This document shows, in pieces, positions 30,801-42,768 of a DNA stretch of 64,000 nucleotides. The number at the start of each line of letters is the position of its first letter. Position 1 is the first letter of the stretch. This DNA comes from Haliclystus octoradiatus (lineage: Eukaryota > Cnidaria > Staurozoa > Stauromedusae > Haliclystidae), in contig OU744449.1 in NCBI GenBank assembly GCA_916610825.1, positions 7,212,243 to 7,276,242 on the forward strand, given 5' to 3'. The notes beneath the pieces were generated by a model. That model made no database searches. It was not told where the DNA came from and saw only the letters and a list, made by a program, of their open reading frames with translations. The position numbers were made by a program, and so were the translations under genes.

Positions 30801-33800
30801 CACTGCTGAATTATAGCCTGTTTGTATGTATATAACCATGAAGTTATGAATGATATGTACATCTATATGATCTATACTTCATCAGCCCTAATAATTTCTT
30901 CCTGGCAATGATATGTGTATATATACCTGCATACTGCCGACCCAGCCTCCTGTCTAGCACATAAACCATTACCATCACACGTGCCATTAGTACAAGTTTC
31001 TGAAATCAATTAAACAACTGGTTATATATATACTAAAAAATGTTTTTAAATAGAACGAGTGAAACTTTCATTGAATACCCTAATATCGAAGTGCGGCCAT
31101 CCAATAAACGAGGTGCGAGGAAATTCCTGCCTAATGGATCAATTTGAACTTTACAAAAAAGCAGCAATAATTATTTTAGATAGAGACAACGTTTATGGGG
31201 CACTACACACATTATCAAATATTAAGTTATTCCAGTTTCCCATATTATATGCATGTGAATTGAATTGTAACTTTGGAGTACCCTTATTAGCCTCCCAGAC
31301 TAAATCATGTGACCATTATAAACATGGTTAATCATCAATCAAAGGTGTACACAGGAGCAGTAGTCAAACACCGACTCAGGCAGGAGTATCCGTATTTTAA
31401 CAGTAGCCGGATTTCAGTTAATTTTTTACCGGTCAGGAGCAGGAGCTGGAGTCTAGAATGCAATTCTGATCATTTTTTAAAAAAGCTTTTCAAGTTGAAA
31501 ATTGTATATAGAGGTTGGATTGGCCATGTATTTCAGATTTTGGTAATTTATGTTGAAGCTTAATTACTACGTTTGCTAAATTTGGGGTTGAAAAAGTAAT
31601 CCGTTTTCGGACTTTTACAGGAGTTTGTCTGAAATATTTTGGAGCAAAATTCGGACTTAGGGTCTATTTTCTCACATTTTTGTGGAAGCCGAACTTGGAG
31701 TCAAAAGCTTCTATAAGCATTTTGTTCAGATTCGGAGTCTGACACTTCTGCCATCAATGTTGAGTTTAGCAGTGAAAACTCTTAACTCTCTAACACTAAT
31801 AACTAAGTTACTCACCCACAATATTTATATTTTCGAATGGAGAAGCATCTGAACTCTCATTCAAAGCCTTAGTAAGAGTATCAGCATTCTCTTCCGTTGA
31901 TTGATTGTAAATTAAATCACTGTCAACGATTACACTTCCATTCCTACGGAAAAGCAAGAACAGATAATGTAAATTATATTATAAGCTATTCTGAGGGTAC
32001 GTTGGCAGTTACTTTAGATTTATATCAAATTTTAATAGTTATATAATATAGCTAGGTTTTATAATAATATAGGTAAGTATTCATTATTATGCCCGTTCAC
32101 TTCTTACACTTCATCTGACCCCGCATCTGACAGGCTATAATCCCTATTCCATGAACACTCAATCCCCACAATGCAACGAGGGTCGATTGATAGGTCGTAA
32201 TGCGCAGTAATAGTATCGTGTATAAGTTCTTTCATTCTTCATATTGTACTGCATACACTTCTAGCAATGTGAGTCCCAATTTAGAGTTATGTGTGTGTTC
32301 ATTATTTTTGTCCTCAGATATTTGAGGTATTTGAGGATACCTAGGAAATTTTTTTTTTTTCTATTTACTTACGTGAACTTTTTGATAATCACTTCTTTGA
32401 ACCCATTTGTTTTGTTATATATACTGATGAGCTGAGAAAAACAATAGAACAGTCAATTAATCTATTTTGAAATTTATTACAGCGAGACAAGTTTAAAGAT
32501 ATATATATCTATATCGGAGTTTAAAATCAATTTTTAAAATCCCTCCAAAAATTAATTTATTGAGTTCGTCCAAAGGTATTCTATAAGAGATATACATGTG
32601 AGCACGGGGCTTTATACCCATACATTGCAGAGCAGTGACCTACAAATTGTTCTGCAGTGGCCGCAAACCCTTGCGCAGGCTACACGCGGGTTCATTTTGC
32701 GATATTTGGATATTAGACAGTAAGGGAATGGCAAAAAATTAGCGCTCAATTGGAATACACAAGTCCATTGTATCATAGCATGTTCTTTTCTTATAATATA
32801 GTAAAACATGAACTTTACGTGATCTATATAGGTCTGAAATGTACTACTTCAATCTCTGTGCCATTTAAGAAATATTTTAAGGAAACGAGTCACTGATATA
32901 AGATCTATAAAATATTACGAATTCTACCAATAAATTCTTCAATTGTGAATAGCAAAATAACAAATTTTTCGAATCACGTACAGTATACTAACAACCATAA
33001 TTCAACAATGAAAGTACAATAAAAGTGTCAAATCAAAGATAAGACCTCCTGCTTATCTCTATCTCTAATTCATGATCAGATACGTTTGCTTATTTCGACA
33101 CAACTATTAAAATTAAACTACATTCAGTCCAAATTAACTCAACTTTTCAACGGGCTTTTCAATGTACTCTTCATCAAGTACAGCACCAAAAACTGTACCA
33201 AAACTATTTTGGAGCAAGCCTGCTGCATATATATTGTAATAAACTAATATTTAAATATATTTTAAAGACAAGTAACATAAATAAATATAATACTAAACTC
33301 GTTCGACTTCTACAAGTTGTTTAGTTATTTTTATATTGCTTATCATGAATTAATAGGTCCTATGAAACCGCAGATTAACTATTAATTGCATTTCGCCGCC
33401 TACTTATACCGAGTAGATGAGATTGGAAGATAGGTAGCTTCGAACATTTTTCCATTAAAATGCCTGACGTTTATATACATAAATACATTCATGTTATGTT
33501 AACATTTTTCCCCGGGGCTAACTCCAGCTCTTTAGGGACGGGGAGGTGCCACTTTGGAAAAAGGTAAAATACTCAAAAAGTTCCAAAAATTCTGTTGAGG
33601 CTACCCAAAAAGTTCTAGCAGGTTGATTGATTTGAGGTAAATACACAAAAGTGATGCAAATTTTTTCAAAAATTCTTCAAAAAGTCAAAAATAGGATACC
33701 AAAACGCTCCAAAATTTGAAATCTCATACCCAAAAAGTTTTTTCTCAGCTGGAATGTGGACCAAAAAATGTGGTATAGCCGTCCTAGTGGAGTTACCCCC

Positions 33801-36800
33801 GGGCATTTTTCTTGAGAAAAAAATTTGTCGAAATCAAATATGCGTGGTATTTTTTATTTGATAAGAAGATTTTCAAAAGAAGGAACTACATTACCAATCA
33901 TCAAGAAAGTAATTTCAAAAGAATGCTTCTTCTACATATATATTTTTTTTATGTAAAGTATGGTAGAGTGTCGATCTCGTGTAGAAGTTAACCTATATCA
34001 CTAAATATGTTCTCAAAACTGCTGTATTATGGATTTCTCCCAGGTTTTATATAAGAAAGTCTTTATGTTATGTTTTTACTTTATATGCACGTATAAATCA
34101 TATTTTTATAATCCTAAACGGTCTCGGGAGCGGTCTATATATTCTTTTGCAAATTTAAGAACAAATATCAGGTGATGTAAAATAAAGTTATATCTACATA
34201 ATTTTTCGATTGACTTCTGTAGATGTTTTGGGAACTATATAATCTATGACTTGAAAAATTTTAATCACTGCAGTTCTTGATGACAGATAGCGGAAAATAT
34301 TTCAAAAATTATGAAATTGAATTGATATCTTTAAATCGCTCGAAAGTAGTTCGATTAGTGGCTACATTCGACTTTAGATAGTCTTACCATTAGAATTATA
34401 TATATAAATATGTAGAAGTTTGATTCCTCCATCTTGAATCTTTCTGAGAAATTTATCTATACAGTTTAAAGGAGCAACATTGACCGGCGGTCGCTACGAG
34501 TTCAACTTGAATTAAACTTAGCGTAAATCACGATCAATATCAGCCGTGGATTCGGCATGACTTCAAATTTTAAGCTTCTGCATAGTTTCAGACGCAGAAA
34601 CAATACTGAATTTGAATGAATTAGTAATACATGATAAGATAATCATTTCGGATTCTTTATAATACTGTAAATATAGTAGACAAATTTTTACCTTGTTGGT
34701 GACATTTTTCGCCAGATCAATATATTCGGTAGATGATGAATTTGCTAAATCCTCAATAAATACTTTATCTTTGATAGTAAAACTCAATTCATAAACAAGG
34801 TCTTTTACGTTATTTGCAACCATAATTGTTGTAGATTCTGTTGGAATCGATAAAATACTTGACGACGGATCAATAATAGAGCTAATCCCATCATTTAACG
34901 TTGAAATTATAATGATAGTATGGCTAGAAGTCTTGATAGAATTGATTAATTGAGGTGTAGGAATAATCTCACTTGTCGCTATTCCAGAGTTCTTTCCGTT
35001 GCTTGAATAATAATTTGTTGTAGTGAAACTTGGTTGTAACGATTGAGAGATAGATATACTCTCTGTTGTAACTATTCCAGAAGTATTTCCATTACTTAAG
35101 TAAGAATTAGTATTTGTGAAATTTGATTGTAAAGGAATACTTGGGTTTTGAGCAGAGGCCGATAGAACGAAAATAGTAGTAATGAAAATGGATGTCTGTG
35201 AAAATAAGCTAGAAGTAGCTGTGGTTGATAACATTTTTGATGAAAATATTTCTGGTAAATAAGAGCTAGGATTAAATCCAGTATTTGTTGGAATTACTAA
35301 GAATTCAGCTTGCGTACTTTGTAAATTTCTATCTGTATCAACTGAGCTGTAGTCACTTTCTGTCAATAGTTCGCTAGTTATTCTCTGAACAGCTGAACTA
35401 GGACTAATAAAGTTATCTGTTAGAATATCTGATACTTCACTTTGAAAGCTTTGTGAATAATTATGTTGATCAATTAATGAACTGTAAAGATTTGTTCCTT
35501 TTATCGTTGACTCGCCAGATATTCCCTGAAACGACGAAATAGGACTCGGCGATACGGTTGTTGATAAAATATCCAATAGATCGCTCGGGCTACTTTGTAA
35601 ATAATTATTTGGTTCGATTGATGAGCTGTAGTGACTTATTCCTTTTATCGTTGACTCGCCAGATATTCCCAGTAAAGGCGATTTAGGATTTAGCGATATA
35701 CTGGTCGCTGCGATGTCTGGTAACTCGCTTTGAATACTTTGTAAATAACTATTTTGATCAATTGATGAGCTAAAAAGACTTGTTCCTTCTATCCCTGATT
35801 CACCAGATATTCCCTGAAAAGACGAAATAGGATTCAGTAAAAACGTAGTTGATAAAATATCTAATAATTCACCTGGGCTACTTTGTAAATACTTATTTTG
35901 ATCAACGGATGGCCTATAAAGACTGTTTTCTTCTATAGTTGATACTCCAGATATTGCAAGCAAAGAAGAGATATGATTCAGCGATGATCTGGTAGATAAA
36001 ATATCTAATAATTCGTCTGTGCTACTTTGTAAATAATTAGTTTGATTAATTTGATCAATTAATGAAGTATAAAGAATTGTTCCTGTTATCGTAGACTCGC
36101 CAGATATTCCTAGTAAAGGTGATGTAGTGTTTAGCGATATACTGGTTGATGCGATGTCTGATAATTCGCTTGGATTGCTTTGTAAATAATTATTTTGATC
36201 AATTAATGAACTATAAAAAATTGTTCCTGCTATCGTTGACTCGCCAGATATTTCTAGCAAAGGTGATGTAGGCTTTAGCGATATACTGGTTGATGCGATG
36301 TCTGATAATTCGCTTGGATTACTTTGTAAATAATTATTTTGATCAATTAATGAACTATAAAAATTTGTTCCTGCTATCGTTGACTCGCCAGATATTTCTA
36401 GCAAAGGTGATGTAGGCTTTAGCGATATACTAGTCGACGCAATGTCTGATAATTCGCTTGGATTACTTTGTAAATTATTATATTGATTAATTGATGATCT
36501 GTAAATACTTTCTCCTTTTATCGTTGAGTCACGAAATATTTTCTGCAAAGAAGAACTAGGATGTAATGTTTTAGTAATTGTTAAAATCTTTTCGTGTTGG
36601 CTATTTTGTGAATTATTGTTTTCATCAATCAATGAATTGTAAATACTTTTTCTTTGTATCGATGATTCGACAGATACAACCTGCAAAGACGAACTTGGAT
36701 TTGGGTTCAATGTGTTAGCTGTTAAAATCGCTGTTCCTTCACCTACAAAAAGGCTGCTTCGTAAGTTATTATTTTGACCATTCAACGAAGTGTAAATAAT

Positions 36801-37790
36801 ACTTGCTCCACTTATCAATGACTCATCTGAATGATCTTGCAAAGATAAACTAGGATTTGATGTGTTAATTGTTAAAATCACTGATAATTCACTTTGTTTA
36901 CTTTGGAAATTTTTATTTTGACCAATTGAGCTATAAAGACTTGTTGCTGTTATCGACGACCCAATATCATTATTTGAAAATTGACTAATAAATGTTGACT
37001 TGAAAATTGAATTTGAATATGCATTATTCAAAAATAATGATGACGTTGCCTTCGATGATGATTTTACTTCCTTGACTGTTAAATGTCCCGTATAAATAGA
37101 TGCTAAAGTGGAACCAGTTGATGATTGGTGCTGCAGTAATTTAAAAAAATTAGAAGATGTTTTTCCCACGACTTCAATGTTTTGTGTAGCGAATAGCGAA
37201 TTCCCCTGGCCACCTGCCAGTGACATTGTAGGCCTTTCAGCTTCATAAAAAGCCTTCAAAATAGCAAAAATATAATGCAATCAAATTTATACAATTTTAA
37301 GAAAACAAAGCCACAATTATTTTTAAGCAAAAATATTTTTACCATGTATCATTTTGAAGTTTTCCTTTTCATATTTAGATCTTTAATAAGTTTGACGCTA
37401 GGAATGTTTTATTACAATATACATGTTAGTATACAAAATGAATAATGCTTAATAACTTACTGTGGCGTCAATTGTTGTTGAAAAAAAGCTTGTTGATGAT
37501 TCCCCATAGTTTTGACAACAGCTGATGAATGAAGTTATATCCGAGTTGTACGTAGTAGACGATGCTATGTCCATTGATATTGGCAGCTGGTTTATTGATA
37601 GTGTTCTAAGCGAACTCATACCGAGGAAATTCGTATCACTTGGTGTCGAGTAAGATGATAAAATCATTAATGATGTATAATTTTTGTAAGATAACATTGT
37701 TTCATTAACAATTGCTTCAGCTCTGTGATAGTATATTATTTCTGTCATTGTACAAGCGAACACAATATATAGAATATTATTTGAAGCCAT
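24859..37790 (-). CDS. Mucin-like single-pass membrane protein (Ser/Thr repeats, SEA, EGF, TSP1, TM)
   Basis: Nine exons on the minus strand: 37790-37461, 37253-34692, 32431-32373, 31943-31816, 30999-30927, 30394-30345, 27464-27294, 26487-26379, 25231-24859. All borders are GT-AG and phases close exactly to 1284 aa. The N-terminus has a hydrophobic leader. Residues about 30-925 are a Ser/Thr-rich, probably O-glycosylated stalk, with 48-residue repeats centred on ISGESTI and SSLIDQNNYLQS. An SEA domain (about 929-1020) contains GSVIV at 986-990, the autoproteolysis-type site. An EGF module (about 1027-1066, six cysteines over two exons), a TSP1 repeat (about 1069-1123, WSDYSACNCQCGGGERTRRR) and a TM helix (about 1126-1148) follow. 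The acidic/basic tail includes KKKRTAPKPPQRQ, a possible SH3 ligand. The layout suggests a surface mucin or adhesion receptor. I cannot name an ortholog. Confidence 0.85.
26060..26364 (-). mobile_element. CCCGGGGGTAACTCCA MITE, copy in intron 8 (hAT-like)
   Basis: 305 bp with inverted ends ending CCCGGG. CCTAATAT (26052-26059) and CATAATAT (26365-26372) flank it, a 7/8 match. The interior is the inverse of the copy at 33511-33803. It lies 15 bp inside the donor of exon 8 of the mucin-like gene. The open frame 25995-26369 across it is a by-product. Confidence 0.75.
26854..27044 (-). CDS. Possible alternative terminal exon of the mucin-like gene
   Basis: A minus-strand acceptor (TACATTACAG) is followed by 191 bp open in exactly the phase left by the TSP1 exon (phase 1). 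It encodes GMHDINMLIVALRGVKGRYG... for about 62 residues and then TAA, with ATTAAA overlapping the stop. Using it in place of the TM exon would give a secreted TSP1-ending isoform. The peptide has balanced composition and alternating hydrophobics but no family I recognise. It could also be an unrelated fragment. Confidence 0.4.
27512..27636 (+). mobile_element. CCCGGGGGTAACTCCA MITE, internally deleted copy in intron 6
   Basis: 125 bp, CCCGGGGGGGGTAACTCCAG to TGGAGTTACCACACGGG, flanked by the exact 8-bp repeat GATAAAAT (27504-27511, 27637-27644). It retains both ends of the 293-305 bp family and has lost the middle. Confidence 0.8.
28065..28626. mobile_element. TIR element GGTATCAGCGGCTTTCCCGG
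   Basis: Ends GGTATCAGCGGCTTTTCCGG and the inverse of GGTATCAGCGGCTTTCCCGG enclose 562 bp in intron 6 of the mucin-like gene. Sub-terminal C/G-rich blocks (GGGGCACCCCCGGG, CCCCCTGGGGG) resemble, but do not match, the other families here. CAGCGG is reminiscent of hAT termini, but no 8-bp duplication is visible. The interior is non-coding. Confidence 0.6.
28937..29146 (-). CDS. Small basic open frame in an intron (doubtful)
   Basis: 69 codons from ATG 29146, Lys/Arg/Ser-rich (MPSKRKSSLSRNTN...). It is not similar to anything I know. It lies in intron 6 of the mucin-like gene on the same strand. GTAAGA follows after ATGCCTTCGAAAC, so the ATG could instead begin a tiny first exon. No partner exon was found. 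Kept as low-confidence hypothetical. Confidence 0.2.
   Translation of the reverse strand: MPSKRKSSLSRNTNMEANKGLSSDNKKHHPQERRLSVDRQRSAEVRNSGTRNSYLTRRLLNREIIANNF
33511..33803 (+). mobile_element. CCCGGGGGTAACTCCA MITE, full copy in intron 2
   Basis: 293 bp, CCCGGGGCTAACTCCAGCTC to GTGGAGTTACCCCCGGG, flanked by the exact 8-bp repeat CATTTTTC (33503-33510, 33804-33811). It is collinear, in reverse, with the copy at 26060. An 8-bp duplication and short TIRs fit the hAT superfamily. There is no coding capacity. Confidence 0.82.
35512..36672 (-). repeat. Coding 144-bp tandem repeats (48-aa units) in the mucin-like stalk
   Basis: The motif (A)CTCGCCAGATATT recurs at 35512, 35656, 36097, 36241 and 36385, with diverged versions near 35803, 35947 and 36529. 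Spacing is 144 bp, with one 6-bp insertion. Units 36241-36384 and 36385-36528 are almost identical at DNA level, so expansion is recent. Each unit encodes TS-rich sequence with ISGESTI, SSLIDQNNYLQS and SELSDIASTS. Copy number is likely variable between alleles. Confidence 0.85.
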
Positions 37791-38878
37791 AGTTATCTTT
37801 CACAAACTTATCAACTATAAAAATATATAAATTCTTTTTGCCAGATTTCAATCATAATCCAATATTAATAAGTTAATTGTTGTAAAGTTAAAATATGATG
37901 ATTTGCGTAATCTAATTCCAAGAAGGCATTCAAGTTGTTTTGTTACTTTACTCCAATAAGCAATGACAGGATGTTGTGAAACCGCATATACCATCCTCCA
38001 CCAGGTTACGTGCAGTCTAAATAGAATTCATATGAGTTATAATGTTTTCAATTCAGTTTACAAAACCATTGACAATTGTGTGTGGTTTTTAATCAGCTGC
38101 AGTTTTATTTCTCGACATTTATTGACATTTTGAATTATTCTATATAGCAATACAATATTAAAAAGAGAGTCCAAATATGGAAAACTAATGTAACGCCGAT
38201 TGTTCCGTATACAGTTCGTCAAAAATCAACATTATATAGATATATAAAATTTTAACACGATATGCTTGAATTACCTTCTATTTTCAATGTCAATTTTGAT
38301 TATTTTATTTGACAAAATCATTAAATAACGGTTGTTGTACTATAGTATATACAAGTCTATCTTTAGCATAGAAAATTTTCTACAGACGTGATTACATAAA
38401 GCGTCCGTTTCTTTATCAGGAAGCTTTTATTTAACATTCTTAGAATACAAGTGCTGGTGGCGCGATTGTAAAAAAAGTACTGAATATGTAATTTCTCGTT
38501 GTGGGGCCACAATTGTTTTATTGTATACACGAGAATACTGCGGATTCTTGCTTACGTTGAGTACAAATAGTATTGACTATTGTGGACGAGAAAACCATTT
38601 GTTATCCGCCTCCTTTTCCACAGTCTGAAAATTTCTAAAGGTCTGTCTGTTTTACAGACGTCCACAATGAGATCAATTTTGTAAGTGACATTGGCGTTGG
38701 TCAATAAAGGAAGAATGACGTTGAGAGGAAAATAAATATTAATACTATTAAGAATTTGAGGGAAGTTAAATGATGGTTAAATCAAGAACATTGAAACAGG
38801 TCCACCTGAATAATCGAAGCAATACTCTATAACCCAATTAATATCCCTTTCACTATTCATTTCTCAAATTATCAAATG
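37791..38878. other. 5' flank of the mucin-like gene
   Basis: About 1.1 kb of AT-rich sequence upstream of the minus-strand ATG at 37790. The promoter should be here, but no specific site is clear. No open frame of interest. Confidence 0.4.
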
Positions 38879-39107
38879 TGACGGTTCGTGTCAGAATCAA
38901 CATTTCAGGGAAATTTTGGATTTTAACTATCTGATTATCTAATATAGAATTTTAAGTATTTTCAATCATTAGTTTGTTTTCATTCCGGGTGACTCCGTCT
39001 CATTTCATTTATTAAAATACATTTAAATTTTCAATAATTTCCCACTTCTTGCCACCAACTGTAAAATTGGATTTTCCCAAGATTGCTGATTCTGACACGA
39101 ACTGTCA
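38879..39107. mobile_element. TGACGGTTCGTGTCAGAATC MITE with 6-bp duplication
   Basis: 229 bp with near-perfect inverted ends (TGACGGTTCGTGTCAGAATC / GATTCTGACACGAACTGTCA), flanked by the exact repeat CAAATG (38873-38878, 39108-39113). It is the same family as the ends at 2586 and 3841. Non-coding. Confidence 0.75.
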
Positions 39108-39282
39108 CAAATGCTCAATCAAGGGTTCATGCAAGGCTGGTTTGCCATGCTTCGTCGCTAAATTTCTGCACGGGTGATGCTGGGAGTCACGAGTGAAGCG
39201 TAATGAATAAAGGAGCCACATACGAGTATACTCTAGCTCCCCGAGTGTCGGACAACATCCCGAGTCAGGAGTTTGCGATGGA

Positions 39283-39366
39283 GCATGGCAAACCCATGCA
39301 TGAACATGGCAAACCCATGCATGAACATGGCAAACCTATGCATGAACATGGCAAACCCATGCATGA
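39283..39366. repeat. 21-bp minisatellite, four units
   Basis: Four tandem copies of CATGGCAAACCCATGCATGAA, with a single C/T change in unit three. Because 21 is a multiple of three, several frames stay open across it on both strands. These frames are repeat artefacts, not a gene. Confidence 0.85.
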
Positions 39367-39571
39367 ACCGCCAATTGAACATTTGGTCATTTGTATGCTT
39401 CTTTAATTTGGGTCTTTCAATAATACGAAGGAGAGTATGCGACGAATCGAAGATACTCCCGAAAATACTAGTCAAATGCTTTAGATAAACGTATTTGATT
39501 TATTTTAATATATGATATTGATCTGATTTAAAACTATTTCGATTACAATTGATTTACTATATTTATGTATT

Positions 39572-42559
39572 TTACAATCTTTCTTTATAAAATGATTCAT
39601 TCCTTTCGCATAATTCTTTTTCATAACTTAATCTTTCATTACAAAGTACTCTTTTCAATTGTGCTTGTCGAACCTATATAGAACAAATTAAAAGGGCAAA
39701 TATTACTTTGATACAAAATGTATATGCAAATTTATCATCATCATCATCATAGTTTTTATGATGACGTTTTTAAACGATTCATAAGGAGAACAGAATACCG
39801 TTGGATAAGAGAGGGAGCTTTATTAAATTTTCACAAGCAGAGGAAAGTCATCTAAAAGTCGAATTGTCTTCAAATCCTAGCCAGACAATAGTCCTTATAA
39901 TATGTCTTTTAATGACACCCAGTGGGATACGGTTCTCAGATTTTTACTGTGGAGTTGACAACATCCTAGAAATCAAAATACTTTCCATAGTAAAAGAAGA
40001 GGACATTGAAATAAATCTACTGTAGCTCTGGGAGTTAATAGCTTTACTGCCGTATTGATACATCCAACCACCTTTTGCCATAATGGTTGGACCATATTAA
40101 GTTAGTTTGATGAACAAACTCCACAAGTATATATTTAGGCATCCCATAATTATGCATTGTTAAAACAATATAAGCAGCAATCCAGATTGTACTTCTTTGT
40201 CGAACAAAGTCCACAGAATATAATTAGGCATCTAGTTGAAACATCGATCATTACAGGGGATTACCATCCCTGATGGATGTAAACTTCCTTAAAACATTGT
40301 AAGTGACCCTTGTCACTAATTTACACGTGCCAGTGAGTTCAGTGACATATATACGTATACATACCATCAACAGAGCTTTTCTCGCTGTTCGCAATTCCTC
40401 ATTCATTTGTTGTTGCTCTAATTTTGCTTTGCGTCTTTGACTTGCCTACAATTAAAATGATTAAACGTCTGCTGTTAACAAAAGAAAGGAGTGAATTGAG
40501 CCAAATTTAATTGGTGTACAACTGTACATAACACCCATAATTGTATAGCTTATCAGAACAATAATACGGTATTTAGTAGCATTATTTTCGCCATACGTAA
40601 AGAATAATTTTGTTTGTTTTGAGGCATCTACCATCACGTCGATTGCACGATCTACAGCGGACTATTAAAACTCTACATAGTTTGTTTTGAATCCTTAATT
40701 TGATAAACTTCCAATTTGAATCTTTTAAGAAACGAAATAAATTGTTTGAAGCTCTCAATGGCACTCAACCCATCAAAGTAATTACTGTGCCCTTTCTATA
40801 AATGAAATGATTGAGGAATTCTATTGTTTCAATTAAATTTCAAATAAAATAAAAGAAGCAGAAATGTGGATTTTTCCTTTTTGAAGTAATGGGCTGGAAA
40901 TTTCACATGTTATTCATGCAGTTTAAGTATATATTGCAGTAAATTAGATATATATGTATTTGGGCGATAATGAAATATCATACCTCTTCTAGTTGCTCTG
41001 ACCATTTCGACGTTTCACTTACTCTTGCCTCTCTGTAAAATCACGGTAAAATGATTATCATCACATTACGTTTATTATAACAGTTGAAATCTTGTAATTC
41101 TGATAATAACGAAAAGCATAAGTACAGCGTGGTATGTAATAAGAAATAACAATAATTTCTTATAAAAATTTTGTAACTTACATTTCCAAAGTATCAAATC
41201 GATCATGAAAATTCTCATCTTCCTACAAAGTGAATAATTAGCATACGAGAAGTTCTGAAAATGACATAGATCAGCTTCATCGGAACGTCGATGAATTTAC
41301 TCTTTTACATCTCACTTGTATTACCAAATGAAACAGAACATATTAATATTAGAAATTCAATCAGAAAATGTTAAAATAATTAATCAGTATTATACTACAG
41401 TAGGAAATTTCCTTATCTGCATTTACAGCATTAAAAAATCATCATAAGATGTTGATTTTGATGTTGTATGATTTTTTTTTATTGTCAAACAAGAAAGGCA
41501 GCAACTCTAACGTGTACAATGTTTCAGTAGAGACAAAAATTGGGTCATTTGGAAAACAAGCCACTTTATTTAGTAAACCCATTACATGGGCAAAAAACTT
41601 ATCTCCGATCTGGAGAACAGAAATCTAAACATTACTTGAAGAAAAAAAATCAGTATTGCAATTCAACGAGGCAATGCAATGTCCAATATATTAGGTAAAT
41701 TGCCAATTAATTTAGATTTACATCAAATTTTTAATACTGTATAATATATAGTTAGTTTTCATTTTTGTATAATAGGGTCTGTATTTATTTTGATTTGAAA
41801 TTCTATCTTACTATTTACCGCACATTGTATATAAAAAATCAATAAGTAAAAAAAGAAAGAAAAGAAAGCTTGTACAATCAAAAATCATTGAATATTATAT
41901 TTATAAGCACAGCTTTAATTTCCATTGGCAGATTCTCAAAGTACTATTTTAGGGCATAAATGCACCATATTGTATTCAATAATGGTATCCAGTCCAATTG
42001 AGATAACGATAATGGATAATTGATGAATTTGATAATGATTGGGAATGATTGATATATATATATATATATTGAATAATTATAATATAAAACCGTAATTTAT
42101 AATAAAATTATAAGTTAATTAATAATTAATTTTCACTAATTATTCCACATGCCTTTTATATATATGATATATGTACCCCCCTGCAATCAAATTATTTCAG
42201 AATTACATTTATTGCATTCGCAGATAAACTCATTTTTAATTCATAGCAGTCTATACTGATCTGAGCTGAGCACACAAGGTATGACCTTAGTAAGATAACA
42301 ATTATACAATATAGGATAACGTGGTATTCTATTTTACAGATATGAATACCTTTTAGCTGCTTTTTTAAATACCCTCACAGCTGATCGATAGTGAGGACCC
42401 AATAGACAAATCAAGTACAGTTACAATGATGCAATTCAATCCTCATATGATTTCGATTCCTACCTTAATTCGCAGTTCCTGCCTTGCAAGAGCTTTACGT
42501 AGCGATTTGGCATTATTGTTTTCTTCCTCAAAACGATAGGATGTCGCCATTAACGACAT
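39572..42559 (-). CDS. cfap141: CFAP141-like ciliary microtubule inner protein
   Basis: Five minus-strand exons: 42559-42464, 41222-41182, 41032-40984, 40445-40365, 39673-39572. All are GT-AG, with phases closing to 122 aa; ATG 42550 is an alternative start. The product is small, basic and almost entirely helical, with ARKALLMVRQAQLK followed by a coiled-coil stretch and the end ESFYKERL. Human CFAP141 (C1orf189, 101 aa), a protein bound inside ciliary doublet microtubules, has the matching order AKKQLLMVRQAAL and an FYVERF-type end. That supports orthology. A minus-strand AATAAA lies at 39504-39499, about 70 bp after the stop. A perfect RFX X-box about 133 bp upstream of the start fits ciliary control. 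The ortholog call rests on remembered family sequence, so a search should confirm it. Confidence 0.82.
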
Positions 42560-42691
42560 GACTAGTTTCTAATGAAATACTGTAATAAGTCTGGATTATC
42601 TGAATACAACAGCTGCAACTCTTAGAGTCTCCTGTCTTCTTCGTAACTCGAAAGTCTGTTTACAAACCATCAGCCATTATGTTTGCACTAA

Positions 42692-42705
42692 GCAACCATA
42701 GCAAC
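42692..42705. promoter_or_regulatory. X-box (RFX site) upstream of the CFAP141-like gene
   Basis: GCAACCATAGCAAC fits the X-box consensus GYNRCC-N2-RGYAAC at every position. It sits about 133 bp from the start codon, in the range seen for ciliary genes driven by RFX factors. Confidence 0.7.
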
Positions 42706-42768
42706 CACGCATGCTTATATAAAACATGCGAGGCTGATTGCATTAAAATGAGACTGGACAACTTACTG

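Noticed and set aside
34667-34691. A 25-27-bp intron or read-through to the stop at 34563
   Set aside because: Too short for splicing. The GTAAAAATT donor at 34691 joined to 32431 completes an SEA domain in phase, whereas read-through gives an unrelated tail.
39203-39488. Three frames over the 39.3-kb minisatellite
   Set aside because: The 21-bp unit keeps any stop-free frame open; no flanking gene signal.
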